A DNA stretch of 64,000 nucleotides from Yersinia artesiana. Its GTDB lineage: Bacteria; Pseudomonadota; Gammaproteobacteria; Enterobacterales; Enterobacteriaceae. Made by a program: the position numbers and the translations under genes. The first letter of the stretch is position 1; each line of letters opens with the position of its first letter. The notes under the pieces were generated by a model. That model was not told the DNA's origin. It saw only the letters and a list, made by a program, of their open reading frames with translations, and searched no databases. Shown piece by piece: positions 48,406 through 58,775 of this stretch. The stretch is taken from positions 30,126 to 94,125 of the forward strand of contig NZ_CACVAD010000015.1 of assembly GCF_902726545.1 (NCBI RefSeq). Direction: 5' to 3'.

Positions 48406-51285
48406 ATGACTCAGAATCTCAGCCAGCTTGAACATAACGATGCTTTTATTCAGCGCCATATCGGCTCCTCTGCTGAACAACAGCAACAGATGTTGGCCGC
48501 TGTTGGCGCCAACTCGTTAAGTACATTGATCCAGCAGATTGTTCCGGCAGATATCCAATTGCCAAGCCCGCCTCCGGTGGGGGAAGCTGCCACAGAACAT
48601 CAGGCGTTGGCGGAACTTAAAGGGATCGCCAGCCAGAATCAGCGCTATAAATCCTATATCGGCATGGGCTATAGCCCGGTTCTGACGCCGCCGGTTATTC
48701 TACGTAATATGCTGGAGAACCCCGGTTGGTACACGGCTTACACTCCGTATCAGCCAGAAGTTTCACAAGGCCGCCTTGAGGCATTACTGAATTTCCAGCA
48801 ACTGACCCAAGACTTGACTGGCCTGGATCTGGCTTCTGCTTCTTTACTCGATGAAGCCACCGCAGCCGCAGAATCTATGGCATTGGCTAAACGTGCCAGT
48901 AAACTCAAAGACGCCAATCGTTTCTTTGTCGCCGATGATGTCCACCCGCAAACGCTGGATGTCGTCCTGACCCGCGCAGAAACCTTTGGTTTTGAAGTGA
49001 TTGTTGACCGCGCAGAAAAAGTGCTGGAGTTAGAAGGCGTGTTCGGTGTGTTGCTGCAACAAGTCGGCACCACGGGCGAACTGCATGACTACTCAGCACT
49101 ACTGTCTGAGTTGAAAAAACGCAAAATCATTACCAGCGTTGCTGCCGATATTATGGCGCTAGTGCTGCTGACCGCACCGGGTAAGCAGGGGGCTGATGTG
49201 GTGTTTGGCTCTGCTCAGCGTTTTGGGGTACCCATGGGCTACGGTGGTCCACACGCAGCATTCTTTGCTTGCCGCGACGAGTTTAAACGCTCAATGCCGG
49301 GTCGGATTATCGGGGTTTCTCGCGATGCTGCTGGTAACACCGCATTGCGCATGGCGATGCAAACTCGCGAGCAACATATTCGCCGCGAGAAAGCCAACTC
49401 CAATATCTGTACTTCTCAGGTTTTACTGGCCAATATCGCCAGCTTGTATGCGGTTTATCATGGCCCACAAGGTTTGCAGCGCATCGCTGGTCGCATTCAT
49501 CGCATGACTGATATTCTGGCTGCGGGCTTGCAACAAGCTGGCCTGACACTGCGCTTCGCACATTGGTTCGATACATTGACTGTCGAAGTGAAAGACAAAG
49601 CTGCTGTATTGGCCCGCGCATTGAGTTTTGGTATTAATCTGCGAACTGATATTCATGGCGCAGTAGGTATCACGCTGGATGAAACTACCTCGCGTGAAGA
49701 TCTTCAAGTTCTCTTCACCTTGTTAGCCGGTGATAATCATGGCTTAGATATTGACCTGCTTGATGCCAAAGTCAGCCAGAATAGCCAGTCGATTCAAGCG
49801 GGCATGTTGCGTCAGGATCCGATTCTGACTCACCCGGTATTTAACCGTTACCACAGCGAAACCGAAATGATGCGTTATATGCATCGTTTAGAACGCAAAG
49901 ATTTGGCACTGAATCAGGCGATGATCCCGCTGGGTTCTTGCACCATGAAACTGAATGCTGCCGCCGAGATGATCCCCATCACCTGGCCGGAATTCGCTGA
50001 ATTGCACCCTTTCTGCCCGCCGGAACAAGCTGCGGGTTATCAGCAAATGATTGGTCAACTGTCACAATGGTTGGTGCAACTGACCGGTTATGATGCGGTT
50101 TGTATGCAGCCAAACTCTGGCGCGCAAGGCGAATATGCGGGGTTACTGGCGATTCGCCGTTACCATGAAAGCCGCAATCAGGCGAACCGTCATATCTGTT
50201 TGATCCCAAGCTCGGCTCACGGCACTAACCCGGCGTCGGCACAAATGGCCGGTATGTCAGTAGTGGTGGTGGCCTGTGATAAGCAAGGGAATATCGATTT
50301 GCACGATTTGCGCCAGAAGGCGGGTGAAGCAGGTGATGAACTCTCTTGTATTATGGTGACTTACCCGTCGACTCATGGCGTGTACGAAGAAACCATCCGC
50401 GAAGTTTGTCAGATTGTGCATCAGTTTGGTGGTCAGGTTTACCTCGATGGCGCAAACATGAATGCGCAGGTTGGAATAACCACTCCGGGCTATATTGGCG
50501 CGGATGTTTCTCACCTGAACTTACATAAAACCTTCTGTATTCCACACGGCGGTGGTGGCCCAGGTATGGGGCCGATTGGTGTTAAAGCACATTTAGCGCC
50601 GTTTGTTCCGGGCCACAGTGTGGTACAAATTGATGGAATGACGACCCAACAGGGCGCGGTTTCGGCGGCACCATTTGGTAGTGCGTCAATCTTGCCTATC
50701 AGCTGGATGTACATCCGTATGATGGGGGCTGATGGGCTGAAACAAGCCAGTCAGGTCGCGATTCTGAATGCCAACTATATCGCAACTCGCCTGAAAGAGG
50801 CCTATCCTGTGCTGTATACCGGCCATGATGGCCGTGTGGCGCACGAATGTATTTTAGATATTCGCCCACTGAAAGAAGCAACAGGTATCAGCGAGATGGA
50901 TATCGCCAAGCGCTTAATCGACTTTGGCTTCCATGCGCCAACCATGTCCTTCCCGGTGGCGGGCACGCTGATGGTGGAACCGACTGAATCAGAAAGTAAA
51001 GTTGAGTTAGACCGCTTTATCGACGCCATGCTGGCTATCCGCGCGGAAATCGAGAAAGTGGCTCGTGGTGAATGGCCACTGGAAGACAACCCGTTGGTGA
51101 ATGCGCCACATACTCAAGCTGAGCTGGTTGGTGAGTGGCTGCATCCGTACAGCCGTGAGCTGGCAGTATTCCCGGTGGCAGGTGTGATGGAGAATAAATA
51201 CTGGCCGAGCGTGAAACGTCTGGATGATGTGTACGGTGACCGTAATTTGTTTTGCTCATGCGTACCAATAAGCGACTACGAATAA
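48406..51285 (+). CDS. gcvP: Glycine dehydrogenase (decarboxylating), P protein
   Basis: PLP-dependent decarboxylation of glycine with transfer of the aminomethyl group to GcvH. At 959 residues it is full length (E. coli 957). The PLP lysine is in [22 protein letters not shown]-terminal [32 protein letters not shown], and [17 protein letters not shown] of the second half are typical. PLP links it with yggS/epd. Followed by a split terminator. Confidence 0.98.
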   Translation: MTQNLSQLEHNDAFIQRHIGSSAEQQQQMLAAVGANSLSTLIQQIVPADIQLPSPPPVGEAATEHQALAELKGIASQNQRYKSYIGMGYSPVLTPPVILRNMLENPGWYTAYTPYQPEVSQGRLEALLNFQQLTQDLTGLDLASASLLDEATAAAESMALAKRASKLKDANRFFVADDVHPQTLDVVLTRAETFGFEVIVDRAEKVLELEGVFGVLLQQVGTTGELHDYSALLSELKKRKIITSVAADIMALVLLTAPGKQGADVVFGSAQRFGVPMGYGGPHAAFFACRDEFKRSMPGRIIGVSRDAAGNTALRMAMQTREQHIRREKANSNICTSQVLLANIASLYAVYHGPQGLQRIAGRIHRMTDILAAGLQQAGLTLRFAHWFDTLTVEVKDKAAVLARALSFGINLRTDIHGAVGITLDETTSREDLQVLFTLLAGDNHGLDIDLLDAKVSQNSQSIQAGMLRQDPILTHPVFNRYHSETEMMRYMHRLERKDLALNQAMIPLGSCTMKLNAAAEMIPITWPEFAELHPFCPPEQAAGYQQMIGQLSQWLVQLTGYDAVCMQPNSGAQGEYAGLLAIRRYHESRNQANRHICLIPSSAHGTNPASAQMAGMSVVVVACDKQGNIDLHDLRQKAGEAGDELSCIMVTYPSTHGVYEETIREVCQIVHQFGGQVYLDGANMNAQVGITTPGYIGADVSHLNLHKTFCIPHGGGGPGMGPIGVKAHLAPFVPGHSVVQIDGMTTQQGAVSAAPFGSASILPISWMYIRMMGADGLKQASQVAILNANYIATRLKEAYPVLYTGHDGRVAHECILDIRPLKEATGISEMDIAKRLIDFGFHAPTMSFPVAGTLMVEPTESESKVELDRFIDAMLAIRAEIEKVARGEWPLEDNPLVNAPHTQAELVGEWLHPYSRELAVFPVAGVMENKYWPSVKRLDDVYGDRNLFCSCVPISDYE

Positions 51286-51304
51286 TTCTTGCAGTAAATG
51301 ACAA

Positions 51305-51324
51305 AGGGGCCCGCAAGCGGCCCT
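51305..51324 (+). terminator. gcvP terminator hairpin, left copy
   Basis: A 20-bp hairpin-forming sequence AGGGGCCCGCAAGCGGCCCT lacking a T-run. The near-identical right copy is at 51504-51523 (18/20) and does have TTTT. Between them lies a YPAL. Confidence 0.75.
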
Positions 51325-51327
51325 GAA

Positions 51328-51503
51328 GTTAATGACAAAGTGCCTGTAGTGGTGAAAACAGGCAGATCGTAAAGACGCCGTACTTCTTTTGTAAAAACAA
51401 GCATCCCTGGGGGCTCGAGCCGCGCCATCCCTGGCGCGGACGCTTTACTCTTCTACCTGTCCTCACCTTGCAAGATCGAGTTATCGGGTTTGTCAGCAGT
51501 CTG
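51328..51503. repeat. YPAL element inserted at the gcvP terminator
   Basis: 176 bp, nearly the same as the element at 34770 but with an extra 15 or so bases (TACTTCTTTTGTAAAAACAAG-like segment) in the left arm. Ends GTTAATGACAAAG and TTTGTCAGCAGTCTG; core CCGCGCC-ATCCCT-GGCGCGG. Flanked by 20-bp direct repeats of the terminator hairpin. Confidence 0.85.
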
Positions 51504-51527
51504 AGGGTCGCGCAAGCGGCCCTTTTG
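51504..51527 (+). terminator. gcvP terminator hairpin, right copy
   Basis: AGGGTCGCGCAAGCGGCCCT then TTTTGC. This is the copy with the T-tract; pairing of AGGG..CGC with GCGGCCCT around CAAG-type loop. Confidence 0.7.
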
Positions 51528-51614
51528 CTGTTTATATCATGGCGATAATTGGTATCTACTCTTATCAATGACTACGCTTATTTTTCGTTATACAAATAGT
51601 GAGCGTGATTATTT

Positions 51615-52052
51615 ATGGTAAGCACTCAATTTATCGGTAGCTGGTCACTGGTATCGCAGCACTTTGTGTTACCCGATAACAGTATTCATTATCCGATGGG
51701 GCAGGAGATGTCTGGTCGGATTAATTATGAAAAACAAGGCACGATGGCTGCCCAACTGTACAGTAGCGGCAGAACAAAGTTTGCTTCTGCAGACTGGTTG
51801 CAAGGCAGTGATACTGAAATAAAAAATGCCTTTCTCAGTGCATTGACCTATTTTGGCCGATATGAAATTGATGAACAGCTTGCCACCGTCACTCATATTG
51901 TCGAAGGCAGTTTATTTCCCAATTGGGTCGGAAGTCAGCAGGTTCGCTATTACCAATTTGAAGAAGACCGTTTGACACTGCGCACACCGCCGCTGCAAAT
52001 GAATAATTCTGTGCTGGTTGGGGTGTTAATTTGGCAAAAAATTCATGGTTGA
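51615..52052 (+). CDS. Lipocalin-like domain protein
   Basis: A 145-residue protein of the bacterial lipocalin-like family (Pfam Lipocalin_5 type), cytoplasmic by lack of a signal. N-terminal FIGSWSLVSQHFVLPDNSIHYPMG, middle SGRINYEKQGTMAAQLYSSGR, end LTLRTPPLQMNNSVLVGVLIWQK. Some relatives sit beside tetracenomycin-type or ester genes; no ligand is known. It is 16 bases before ygfF, so likely co-transcribed. Confidence 0.75.
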   Translation: MVSTQFIGSWSLVSQHFVLPDNSIHYPMGQEMSGRINYEKQGTMAAQLYSSGRTKFASADWLQGSDTEIKNAFLSALTYFGRYEIDEQLATVTHIVEGSLFPNWVGSQQVRYYQFEEDRLTLRTPPLQMNNSVLVGVLIWQKIHG

Positions 52053-52067
52053 GCAGGGAGCCGAGGG

Positions 52068-52817
52068 ATGCATAAAAAAGTCGCATTAGTGACAGGAGGC
52101 AGTCGTGGCATTGGCCGTGCCACGGCATTACTATTAGCAAAGCACGGTTATCGGGTTGCGGTAAATTATATCAATGATGAACAAGCTGCCCGACAGGTGG
52201 TTGCAGAAATCGCCGCTGGCGGTGGGTTAGCGGTGGCGTTACAAGCCGATATTGCTGATGAGCTGCAAGTAGTTGCACTATTTGAAAAACTTGAAGCCCA
52301 GCTTGGGCCGATCACCGCACTGGTCAATAATGCTGGCATTTTGTTTACCCAATCGGGCATCGAAGGGTTAACTGCTGAACGCATTAATCGGGTATTGAGC
52401 ACCAATGTGACGGGTTACTTTTTATGTAGCCGCGAAGCTGTCAAGCGTATGGCATTGCGCCACGGTGGTAATGGCGGTGCGATTGTTAATGTATCTTCTG
52501 CCGCCGCCCGTCTGGGCGCTCCCGGTGAATATCTCGATTATGCCGCCTCCAAAGGGGCCATTGATACACTCACCACCGGTTTATCATTGGAAGTGGCGGC
52601 AGAGGGCATCCGAGTGAATGGCGTTCGTCCGGGTTTAATCTATACCGATATACATGCCAGCGGCGGTGAGCCGGGGCGAGTTGAACGGGTTCAAAGCTCA
52701 CTGCCAATGAAACGTGGCGGGTATCCACAAGAAGTGGCAGAGGCAATCGTCTGGTTGCTGTCAGACCATGCCTCTTATGTCACTGGCAGTGTATTGGATT
52801 TAGCCGGCGGGAAATAA
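52068..52817 (+). CDS. ygfF: Short-chain dehydrogenase/reductase YgfF
   Basis: A 249-residue classical SDR, similar to E. coli YgfF. NAD(P) motif TGGSRGIGRATALL, NNAG in ALVNNAGILFT, catalytic Ser in IVNVSSAAA, and the YxxxK motif YLDYAASKGA; ends VLDLAGGK. Glucose 1-dehydrogenase-like; substrate unknown. Shared transcription with the lipocalin-like gene suggests a linked small-molecule task, which I infer only from spacing. Confidence 0.92.
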   Translation: MHKKVALVTGGSRGIGRATALLLAKHGYRVAVNYINDEQAARQVVAEIAAGGGLAVALQADIADELQVVALFEKLEAQLGPITALVNNAGILFTQSGIEGLTAERINRVLSTNVTGYFLCSREAVKRMALRHGGNGGAIVNVSSAAARLGAPGEYLDYAASKGAIDTLTTGLSLEVAAEGIRVNGVRPGLIYTDIHASGGEPGRVERVQSSLPMKRGGYPQEVAEAIVWLLSDHASYVTGSVLDLAGGK

Positions 52818-52829
52818 GCGAGTATTCAG

Positions 52830-53432
52830 TTATTTGAGCCAACCTTTTTGCTGCGCCGCCTGCAACTGTGGCAGCAAATGCTGCCAAATCTCAGGATAGC
52901 ATTCGGCAACCAATTGGTTGCGATCCAGCACTTGCTGCAACCGGATGCCATTTTCTAGCCAACTTTGGCCCTCGGTATGCAGGTTAATCAGCATGGGCAG
53001 AATGCGATCCAGCACTGTGGCAAAGCGTGCTTCGGCAGTTTCTTCCGCTTCATACTCATTCCACAGCGCGGTAAATTGTGCGCCTAATGCGGGTGGCAGC
53101 AGGCTAAATAAGCGTTTGGCGGCAGCGACCTCTTGCTCATGAATAGCGGCTCTGGCCGCCAAATCATAAACGATGACATCACCAGCATCGATTTCGACAA
53201 TATCGTGCAGCAGCGCCATTTTTATCACGCGATTGATATCGACGTCTGGGCCAGCATAGGGAGCCAGACTCATTGCCGCTACGGCAAAATGCCAACTGTG
53301 CTCGGCTGAATTTTCCTGACGTAAGCTGGCAATCACTTTAGTGCGCCGCTGAATATCTTTTAGTTTATCGATTTCCATCAGAAACTGAATAGTCTCTGTC
53401 AGTGGACCAAAATCCAAGACTGCTAATGACAT
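52830..53432 (-). CDS. HD-domain phosphohydrolase
   Basis: A 200-residue HD superfamily protein resembling YfbR/HDDC2 5'-nucleotidases. The metal ligands are visible: His in NSAEHSWHFAVAA, HD in ALLHDIVEIDAGD, and a late Asp in TVLDRILPMLINL. Convergent with ygfF, 12 bases between stops. Nucleotidase activity is a family-based guess. Confidence 0.85.
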   Translation of the reverse strand: MSLAVLDFGPLTETIQFLMEIDKLKDIQRRTKVIASLRQENSAEHSWHFAVAAMSLAPYAGPDVDINRVIKMALLHDIVEIDAGDVIVYDLAARAAIHEQEVAAAKRLFSLLPPALGAQFTALWNEYEAEETAEARFATVLDRILPMLINLHTEGQSWLENGIRLQQVLDRNQLVAECYPEIWQHLLPQLQAAQQKGWLK

Positions 53433-53669
53433 AATAACCCTCTATTACCTTTCGTTTGGCATGGCAGCAGTGTTGCTGCTCCCAGTGGATTTGTCACCCT
53501 AATTTGAACCACAGACACGGCGGGTTACATGTACTGACAGAATATTTAAGCGTACACGTGTACACTGGAATTATTCTCAGTTAATCTGTGCGCACTCTTT
53601 TTGTACAACTTTAGAATAACTATTGCGCTCATCGGATGAGATAACGATTCATTTTCAGGATAATTAGTA

Positions 53670-54353
53670 TTGAAGAATAAATCAGCTATACCCACGGCCT
53701 CGGCCACTCCCACAGTAGCGACAACACCGTCCTATCCGTGGGCAGAAGAAATAGCCAATAGCATCAGTCATGGTATTGGCGTGGTGTTTGGCATTATTGG
53801 TTTGGTTTTGCTATTGGTGCAGGCGTTAGATAATGGGGCCGATACCAAGGCGCTAACCAGTTATAGTTTGTATGGCGGCAGTATTATTCTGCTGTTTTTA
53901 GCCTCGACGTTGTATCACGCCATCCCACATCGCAAGGCGAAACTCTGGCTACAGAAGTTTGACCATTGTGCCATTTACCTCTTAATCGCCGGGACATATA
54001 CACCATTTCTATTGGTGGGGTTGGACTCCCCGTTGGCCCGTGGTTTGATGGCGGTGATATGGGGGTTGGCACTGGTGGGCGTCATTTTCAAATTGGCCTT
54101 TGCACATCGCTTTGAAGTGCTGTCACTGGTGACTTACCTGACGATGGGCTGGCTTTCATTGATTGTGATTTATCAACTGGCGGTAAAACTTGAGATTGGC
54201 GGGTTAGCATTATTGGCGATTGGTGGCTTGTTATACACGTTGGGCGTGATTTTCTATGCCTCTAAGCGCATTCGCTTCGGCCATGCCATTTGGCACGGTT
54301 TTGTGTTGGGCGGCAGTGTTTGCCACTTTATGGCGATCTATTTGTATGTCTAA
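53670..54353 (+). CDS. trhA: Hemolysin III family membrane protein (TrhA/YqfA)
   Basis: A seven-helix PAQR/hemolysin III protein, like E. coli YqfA (TrhA), involved in membrane-lipid homeostasis. At 227 residues it starts at a TTG (53670), nine bases after AGGA; no ATG is in frame before [16 protein letters not shown]. Family motifs: [32 protein letters not shown] and the C-terminal [16 protein letters not shown]. Confidence 0.9.
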   Translation: MKNKSAIPTASATPTVATTPSYPWAEEIANSISHGIGVVFGIIGLVLLLVQALDNGADTKALTSYSLYGGSIILLFLASTLYHAIPHRKAKLWLQKFDHCAIYLLIAGTYTPFLLVGLDSPLARGLMAVIWGLALVGVIFKLAFAHRFEVLSLVTYLTMGWLSLIVIYQLAVKLEIGGLALLAIGGLLYTLGVIFYASKRIRFGHAIWHGFVLGGSVCHFMAIYLYV

Positions 54354-54363
54354 TAGTTGATTA

Positions 54364-54385
54364 TGAGGCCGGATAACCGGCCTCA
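54364..54385. terminator. Terminator between trhA and convergent ygfZ
   Basis: Nine-bp stem TGAGGCCGG with CCGGCCTCA around ATAA. Weak T-run on either side. Confidence 0.7.
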
Positions 54386-54392
54386 GCGTGTA

Positions 54393-55385
54393 TTACTTAT
54401 CTTCGGTCAATGAATAGGGCAGCGGTTGAATTGTAAGCACACTTTGCTCATCATCACGCACGCGCAGCACACTGTCTGCCGCCAAGTCGTTATTCAGCAC
54501 CGCTTGAACCCACACAGTGCCATCACTGAGCGCAACGGCGGCCAATACGCTACCGGTACGACGCCAGTTTTCACCTAATTGCCACTCTAAATCTTCGCCG
54601 GCCGCCGGCACTCGGTTGGCGTGACCTGCCAACCAGTAGAGTGCGCGTTTATTGGCACCACGATATTTTGCGCGGGCGACCATCTCCTGCCCGGTATAAC
54701 ACCCTTTGCTGAAACTGATGCCATTCAATGCCTGAATGTTTGTTGCCTGCGGAATAAATTGCGCGCTGCTATCGGTATCAATGATAGGAAAACCTGCTTC
54801 GATATCCAGCGCCAGCCACTGTTTGCTGTTATTAAACTGCGCGCGGTCAGCCAGTTTTTCCACTAACAGTTGCGTTTGTTCGGCATTGGTCACCAGCAGG
54901 AAGCGCTCGGCGGGCAGAGAGAAATGTAACAGTGTGCTATCACCTTGTTGTACTACCGGGTGCTCAGTATCAGGTAACTCGGCGAAAACCTCCGCCAGCG
55001 CAGCTTTTGCCTGCGCGCCCGCCACACCGAGTAAAACGGCATCAGGTTGTGCGGCAATCACCACTTTGGAGAACACCGCATATTTCTTTAGCTCGCTCAA
55101 CTGGTTATCAAGCACACTACGGCGTTCGATAAAGGCTAACCCTTCGCCACGATAAAATAATCGCAGGTTGCTCCACATCTTCCCCTTGGCATCACAATGG
55201 GCACATAGCACATGCTGATCTGCGGGCAGTGCATCAATATCTGCCGTGACTTGCCCTTGCAGATATTTTACGCGGTCAGCGCCCGTTAACGTCACCAGCG
55301 CCCAGTCATCAAGGGAGATCAATGTTAGTGGCAGCTCAGAAGAGGCGACCAGTGGTTGTGCAGCAAATGGAGTGTTATTAGCCAT
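54393..55385 (-). CDS. ygfZ: tRNA-modifying protein YgfZ
   Basis: Folate-binding protein needed for MiaB-dependent tRNA modification and for Fe-S enzyme activity; paralogous to GcvT. At 330 residues. Signature [17 protein letters not shown] with the conserved Cys. It diverges from sdhE across 264 bases, as in E. coli. Confidence 0.95.
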   Translation of the reverse strand: MANNTPFAAQPLVASSELPLTLISLDDWALVTLTGADRVKYLQGQVTADIDALPADQHVLCAHCDAKGKMWSNLRLFYRGEGLAFIERRSVLDNQLSELKKYAVFSKVVIAAQPDAVLLGVAGAQAKAALAEVFAELPDTEHPVVQQGDSTLLHFSLPAERFLLVTNAEQTQLLVEKLADRAQFNNSKQWLALDIEAGFPIIDTDSSAQFIPQATNIQALNGISFSKGCYTGQEMVARAKYRGANKRALYWLAGHANRVPAAGEDLEWQLGENWRRTGSVLAAVALSDGTVWVQAVLNNDLAADSVLRVRDDEQSVLTIQPLPYSLTEDK

Positions 55386-55649
55386 GGCTTACCCAAAATA
55401 AATAGCACCTGCGGATAAGTGGTACCTATCAGCACGGCACAGTGAACCGATGTCTCAATGGTAAAATAGCCGGGTAGCTTTGCAAGCAGTAATTCCACGG
55501 AATGACCATTATTATTCAATATCTGAATTCGACGATATCTGAGGTACAATAACCACGGATTCTATGGCGGAGTGCTGAGTATGATTGAAAAAACAGCATA
55601 ATCCCGCCTTTAGCCTATCAGCATCCTTTTTTGAGGAGTCAATCAGGAC

Positions 55650-55916
55650 ATGGAAATCGATAATAAAGCCCGTATTCATTGGGCGTGCCGTCGGGGTATG
55701 CGTGAACTGGATATCTCTATCATGCCGTTTTTTGAGCATGAATATGATGGCTTGAGTGATAACGAGAAACAGGTTTTTATCCGTTTGCTTGAGTGTGATG
55801 ATCCAGATTTATTTAACTGGTTGATGAATCACGGGGAACCGCAGGATAGCGAGCTGCGTCAAATGGTCAAACTGATTCAAACACGAAATAAAGCCCGTGG
55901 CCCAGTGGCGATGTGA
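55650..55916 (+). CDS. sdhE: FAD assembly factor SdhE
   Basis: Promotes covalent FAD attachment to SdhA and FrdA. At 88 residues, starting [21 protein letters not shown], including the essential RGxxE motif, then [21 protein letters not shown]. Its 3' end overlaps ygfX by 20 bases. Confidence 0.95.
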   Translation: MEIDNKARIHWACRRGMRELDISIMPFFEHEYDGLSDNEKQVFIRLLECDDPDLFNWLMNHGEPQDSELRQMVKLIQTRNKARGPVAM

Positions 55917-56322
55917 CCTGCGGATATCCTGGCACACTCAACTCTTCTCTCTATTAGCTCATGGCGTCCTGGTCACACTCACGCTAGTTGCGCCTTGGCC
56001 GCAGGGCTATACCGCATTGTGGTTGATATTACTGACGTTAGTGGTGTTTGAGTGTATCCGCAGCCAGAAAAATATTACGTCTTGCCAAGGTGAGATCAGG
56101 CTGAAACCCGGCAATATAGTGCTATGGAAACGGCACGAGTGGGTCGTCATTAAGCAGCCGTGGATCACCCGTTATGGCGTGTTATTGAGTTTACAACAGA
56201 CAAGTAATCGCTCAACCCGTAAGCGCTTATGGCTGGCGGCTGACAGCATGTCTGAAGAGGAATGGCGGCAATTGTGCCTCCTGCTGCATCATTCATTTGG
56301 CTCTGATGAAGGGAGTGATTAG
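55897..56322 (+). CDS. ygfX: YgfX (CptA) inner-membrane protein
   Basis: A 141-residue protein with two N-terminal membrane helices (about 15-55). GTG start at 55897, aligning with E. coli YgfX (MVLWQSDLR versus MAQWRCDLR). It interacts with SdhE in Serratia and affects prodigiosin; in E. coli it was studied as an inhibitor of FtsZ/MreB. The end [16 protein letters not shown] is typical. The stop is shared with a CreB remnant. Confidence 0.93.
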   Translation: MAQWRCDLRISWHTQLFSLLAHGVLVTLTLVAPWPQGYTALWLILLTLVVFECIRSQKNITSCQGEIRLKPGNIVLWKRHEWVVIKQPWITRYGVLLSLQQTSNRSTRKRLWLAADSMSEEEWRQLCLLLHHSFGSDEGSD

Positions 56323-56423
56323 TGAAGCCCTTAGTCTGGCTGGCGGAAGATGAGGAAAGTCTCGCCGACACCTTAATTTATACCTTGGAAAGTGAAGGTG
56401 TTACCCTCCGCTTATGGAAGTAA
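56322..56423 (+). pseudogene. Truncated CreB-like response regulator (N-terminal stub)
   Basis: A 33-codon frame with a GTG start overlapping the ygfX stop (TAGTG). The protein [18 protein letters not shown] continues as IYTLESEGVTLRLWK, then stops. It aligns with the first 33 residues of CreB (VWLVEDEQGIADTLVYMLQ...), with the acidic pair of the phospho-acceptor pocket kept. The phospho-acceptor Asp and whole output domain are absent, and no creC or creD follows. It looks like the residue of a deletion that removed creBCD before fldB. Confidence 0.7.
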
Positions 56424-56453
56424 AATAGCAGAGGTGAAAACGGGGGCAGCAAG

Positions 56454-56475
56454 CGGGCACGGTGGGTGCCCGTTT
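56454..56475. terminator. Hairpin between CreB stub and fldB
   Basis: CGGGCAC (56454-56460) with GTGCCCG (56466-56472), then TTTAT. Between the ygfX transcript and convergent fldB. Confidence 0.7.
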
Positions 56476-56481
56476 ATCCGA

Positions 56482-57000
56482 TTAAAGTAGGGCATCCATC
56501 TCAAGCAGAATTTGATCACACCACTGTTCGATGCGCTCTTCACTCAAATCGTATTGATTAACCTCATCTAACGCCAGTCCGACAAAATGTTTGCCGTCAG
56601 CACTGAGTGGTTTCGGGCTGGTAAACTCAAACCCATCTGTCGGCCAAAAACCAATAAATTTCACCCCCAGTGGGGCAATATGGTCGTGCAGCATCCCAAG
56701 AGCATCAAGGAACCATTCGCTATAACCGAATTGATCGCCCATACCATACATGGCGACAATCTTTCCCTTGAGATTAAGCTGTGCTAATTGCGGCCAAACG
56801 GCTTCCCAATCTTCCTGTAATTCGCCGAAATCCCAGGTAGGGATCCCCAAAATTAGAATGGAATATTCTTCCATCAGGCGAGGGCTGACATCTTTTAAGT
56901 TATGTAAATCAACCAGATCTTCACCGAGGATGTCGCGTATTTTTTCTGCCACCATTTCGGTATAGCAGGTGCTGGAGCCGTAAAAGAGACCAATCTTCAT
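56482..57000 (-). CDS. fldB: Flavodoxin 2
   Basis: FMN electron carrier. The start at 57000 ([19 protein letters not shown]) gives 172-173 residues as in E. coli; the upstream frame to 57087 is not supported. FMN phosphate loop GSSTCYTEM, and the isoalloxazine-binding loops [12 protein letters not shown] and [13 protein letters not shown]. Divergent from xerD. Confidence 0.95.
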   Translation of the reverse strand: MKIGLFYGSSTCYTEMVAEKIRDILGEDLVDLHNLKDVSPRLMEEYSILILGIPTWDFGELQEDWEAVWPQLAQLNLKGKIVAMYGMGDQFGYSEWFLDALGMLHDHIAPLGVKFIGFWPTDGFEFTSPKPLSADGKHFVGLALDEVNQYDLSEERIEQWCDQILLEMDALL

Positions 57001-57105
57001 GATGTATAGCCATAGCATTACTAATAAGGAATAGCATCGAGTGTACCAGATTTGTTCCGTCATCAGGCATAATGGCTGCCCATCCAATCAAAGAGAGAAA
57101 CAGTC

Positions 57106-58005
57106 ATGCAACAGCAAAATAACCCGCTGATTGAACAGTTTCTTGATGCCCTATGGCTGGAGCGGAATCTGGCAGAGAATACACTGGCATCATACCGTTT
57201 GGATTTACATGCGCTGAGCGGATGGTTAGAACATCATGGCCGTGATTTATTGCGCGCCGATTCGCAGGACTTGCAGTCTTTCCTTGCAGAGCGCATTAAG
57301 GGCGGTTATAAAGCCACCAGCTCGGCACGCTTGCTCAGTGCGATGCGTCGGTTATTCCAGTATTTATACCGCGAAAAATTGCGTGAAGATGACCCGACAG
57401 CCTTGCTGTCATCACCCAAGTTACCGCAGCGCTTACCAAAAGATTTAAGTGAGGCACAGGTTGATGCATTGCTTAACTCTCCCAATGTCGATATCCCGCT
57501 GGAATTGCGCGATAAGGCCATGCTGGAAGTGCTTTATGCCACCGGTCTGCGAGTGTCGGAGCTCGTTGGGCTGACCATCAGCGATGTGAGTTTGCGCCAA
57601 GGGGTAGTGCGAGTTATCGGTAAAGGAAATAAAGAGCGCCTGGTACCCTTGGGTGAAGAGGCGGTGTACTGGATCGAGAATTACATGGAGCATGGCCGCC
57701 CGTGGCTCATCAACGGTCAGTCGCTGGATGTGCTGTTCCCCAGTAACCGCAGTCAGCAAATGACGAGGCAGACTTTCTGGCATCGCATCAAACACTATGC
57801 GATCCTTGCCGGTATTGATAGTGAACGGCTTTCGCCCCACGTATTGCGGCATGCTTTTGCCACGCATCTGTTAAATCACGGTGCGGATTTGCGTGTGGTG
57901 CAAATGTTACTGGGCCACAGTGATCTGTCGACAACCCAGATTTATACCCATGTAGCGACTGAACGTTTGAAGTTGCTACATCAACAACATCATCCGCGCG
58001 CCTAG
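57106..58005 (+). CDS. xerD: Tyrosine recombinase XerD
   Basis: With XerC resolves chromosome dimers at dif under FtsK control. At 299 residues. SAM-like N-terminal domain with LAENTLASYRLDLHAL; catalytic Arg in YATGLRVSELVGLTI; HVLRHAFATHLLNHG (His-x-x-Arg); LLGHSDLSTTQIYTHV with catalytic His and Tyr. First of xerD-dsbC-recJ. Confidence 0.97.
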   Translation: MQQQNNPLIEQFLDALWLERNLAENTLASYRLDLHALSGWLEHHGRDLLRADSQDLQSFLAERIKGGYKATSSARLLSAMRRLFQYLYREKLREDDPTALLSSPKLPQRLPKDLSEAQVDALLNSPNVDIPLELRDKAMLEVLYATGLRVSELVGLTISDVSLRQGVVRVIGKGNKERLVPLGEEAVYWIENYMEHGRPWLINGQSLDVLFPSNRSQQMTRQTFWHRIKHYAILAGIDSERLSPHVLRHAFATHLLNHGADLRVVQMLLGHSDLSTTQIYTHVATERLKLLHQQHHPRA

Positions 58006-58052
58006 TTGTTTTTTATGAAAACCATGTCGGGTGGAAAAGATAGGATTTATAA

Positions 58053-58769
58053 ATGAAAAAGAGTTTATTGCTGCTGCCGATCGTTATCGCTGCATTCACG
58101 GGGCTGGCTCATGCTGATGATGCTGCTATCCAACAGACACTGAAAAAACTGGATATTCAACAAGCTGACATCCAACCATCACCTATCCCCGGTTTGAGCA
58201 CCGTGATGACTGACAACGGCGTGCTTTATATTTCTGCTGACGGTAAGCATCTGTTGCAAGGACCGCTGTACGATGTGAGCGGTAGCCAACCAGTAAATGT
58301 GACCAACCAGATGTTGGTGAAAAAGCTGGAAGCATTGAGCAAAGAAATGATTGTGTATAAAGCACCGCAGGAAAAACACGTTGTTACGGTATTTACTGAT
58401 ATCACCTGCGGCTACTGCCATAAGTTGCATGAGCAGATGAGTGACTATAACGCGCTGGGGATCACTGTACGTTATCTGGCCTTCCCACGTCAGGGGCTGA
58501 GCTCTCAGGCAGAAAAAGACATGCGTTCGATTTGGTGTATGGCTGATCGCAACAAAGCATTCGATGATGCAATGAAAGGCACCGATATCTCACCTGCCAC
58601 CTGTAAAACCGATATTTCTGAGCACTATAAGTTAGGTGTGCAGTTTGGTATTCAGGGCACACCGGCCATCGTGTTGCAAAACGGTACAGTCGTTCCGGGT
58701 TATCTGGAGCCAAAAGAAATGTTACAGATGCTGAATAAGCACCAGGCTTCCTCAAAAGCGGCGGGTTAA
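58053..58769 (+). CDS. dsbC: Thiol:disulfide interchange protein DsbC
   Basis: Periplasmic disulfide isomerase kept reduced by DsbD. At 238 residues. Signal peptide KKSLLLLPIVIAAFTGLAHA; N-terminal dimerisation domain; active-site CGYC in FTDITCGYCHKLHEQM; structural Cys pair (IWCMAD and ATCKTD); cis-Pro GTPAI. Between xerD and recJ; six bases before recJ. Confidence 0.96.
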   Translation: MKKSLLLLPIVIAAFTGLAHADDAAIQQTLKKLDIQQADIQPSPIPGLSTVMTDNGVLYISADGKHLLQGPLYDVSGSQPVNVTNQMLVKKLEALSKEMIVYKAPQEKHVVTVFTDITCGYCHKLHEQMSDYNALGITVRYLAFPRQGLSSQAEKDMRSIWCMADRNKAFDDAMKGTDISPATCKTDISEHYKLGVQFGIQGTPAIVLQNGTVVPGYLEPKEMLQMLNKHQASSKAAG

Positions 58770-58775
58770 TCATCC

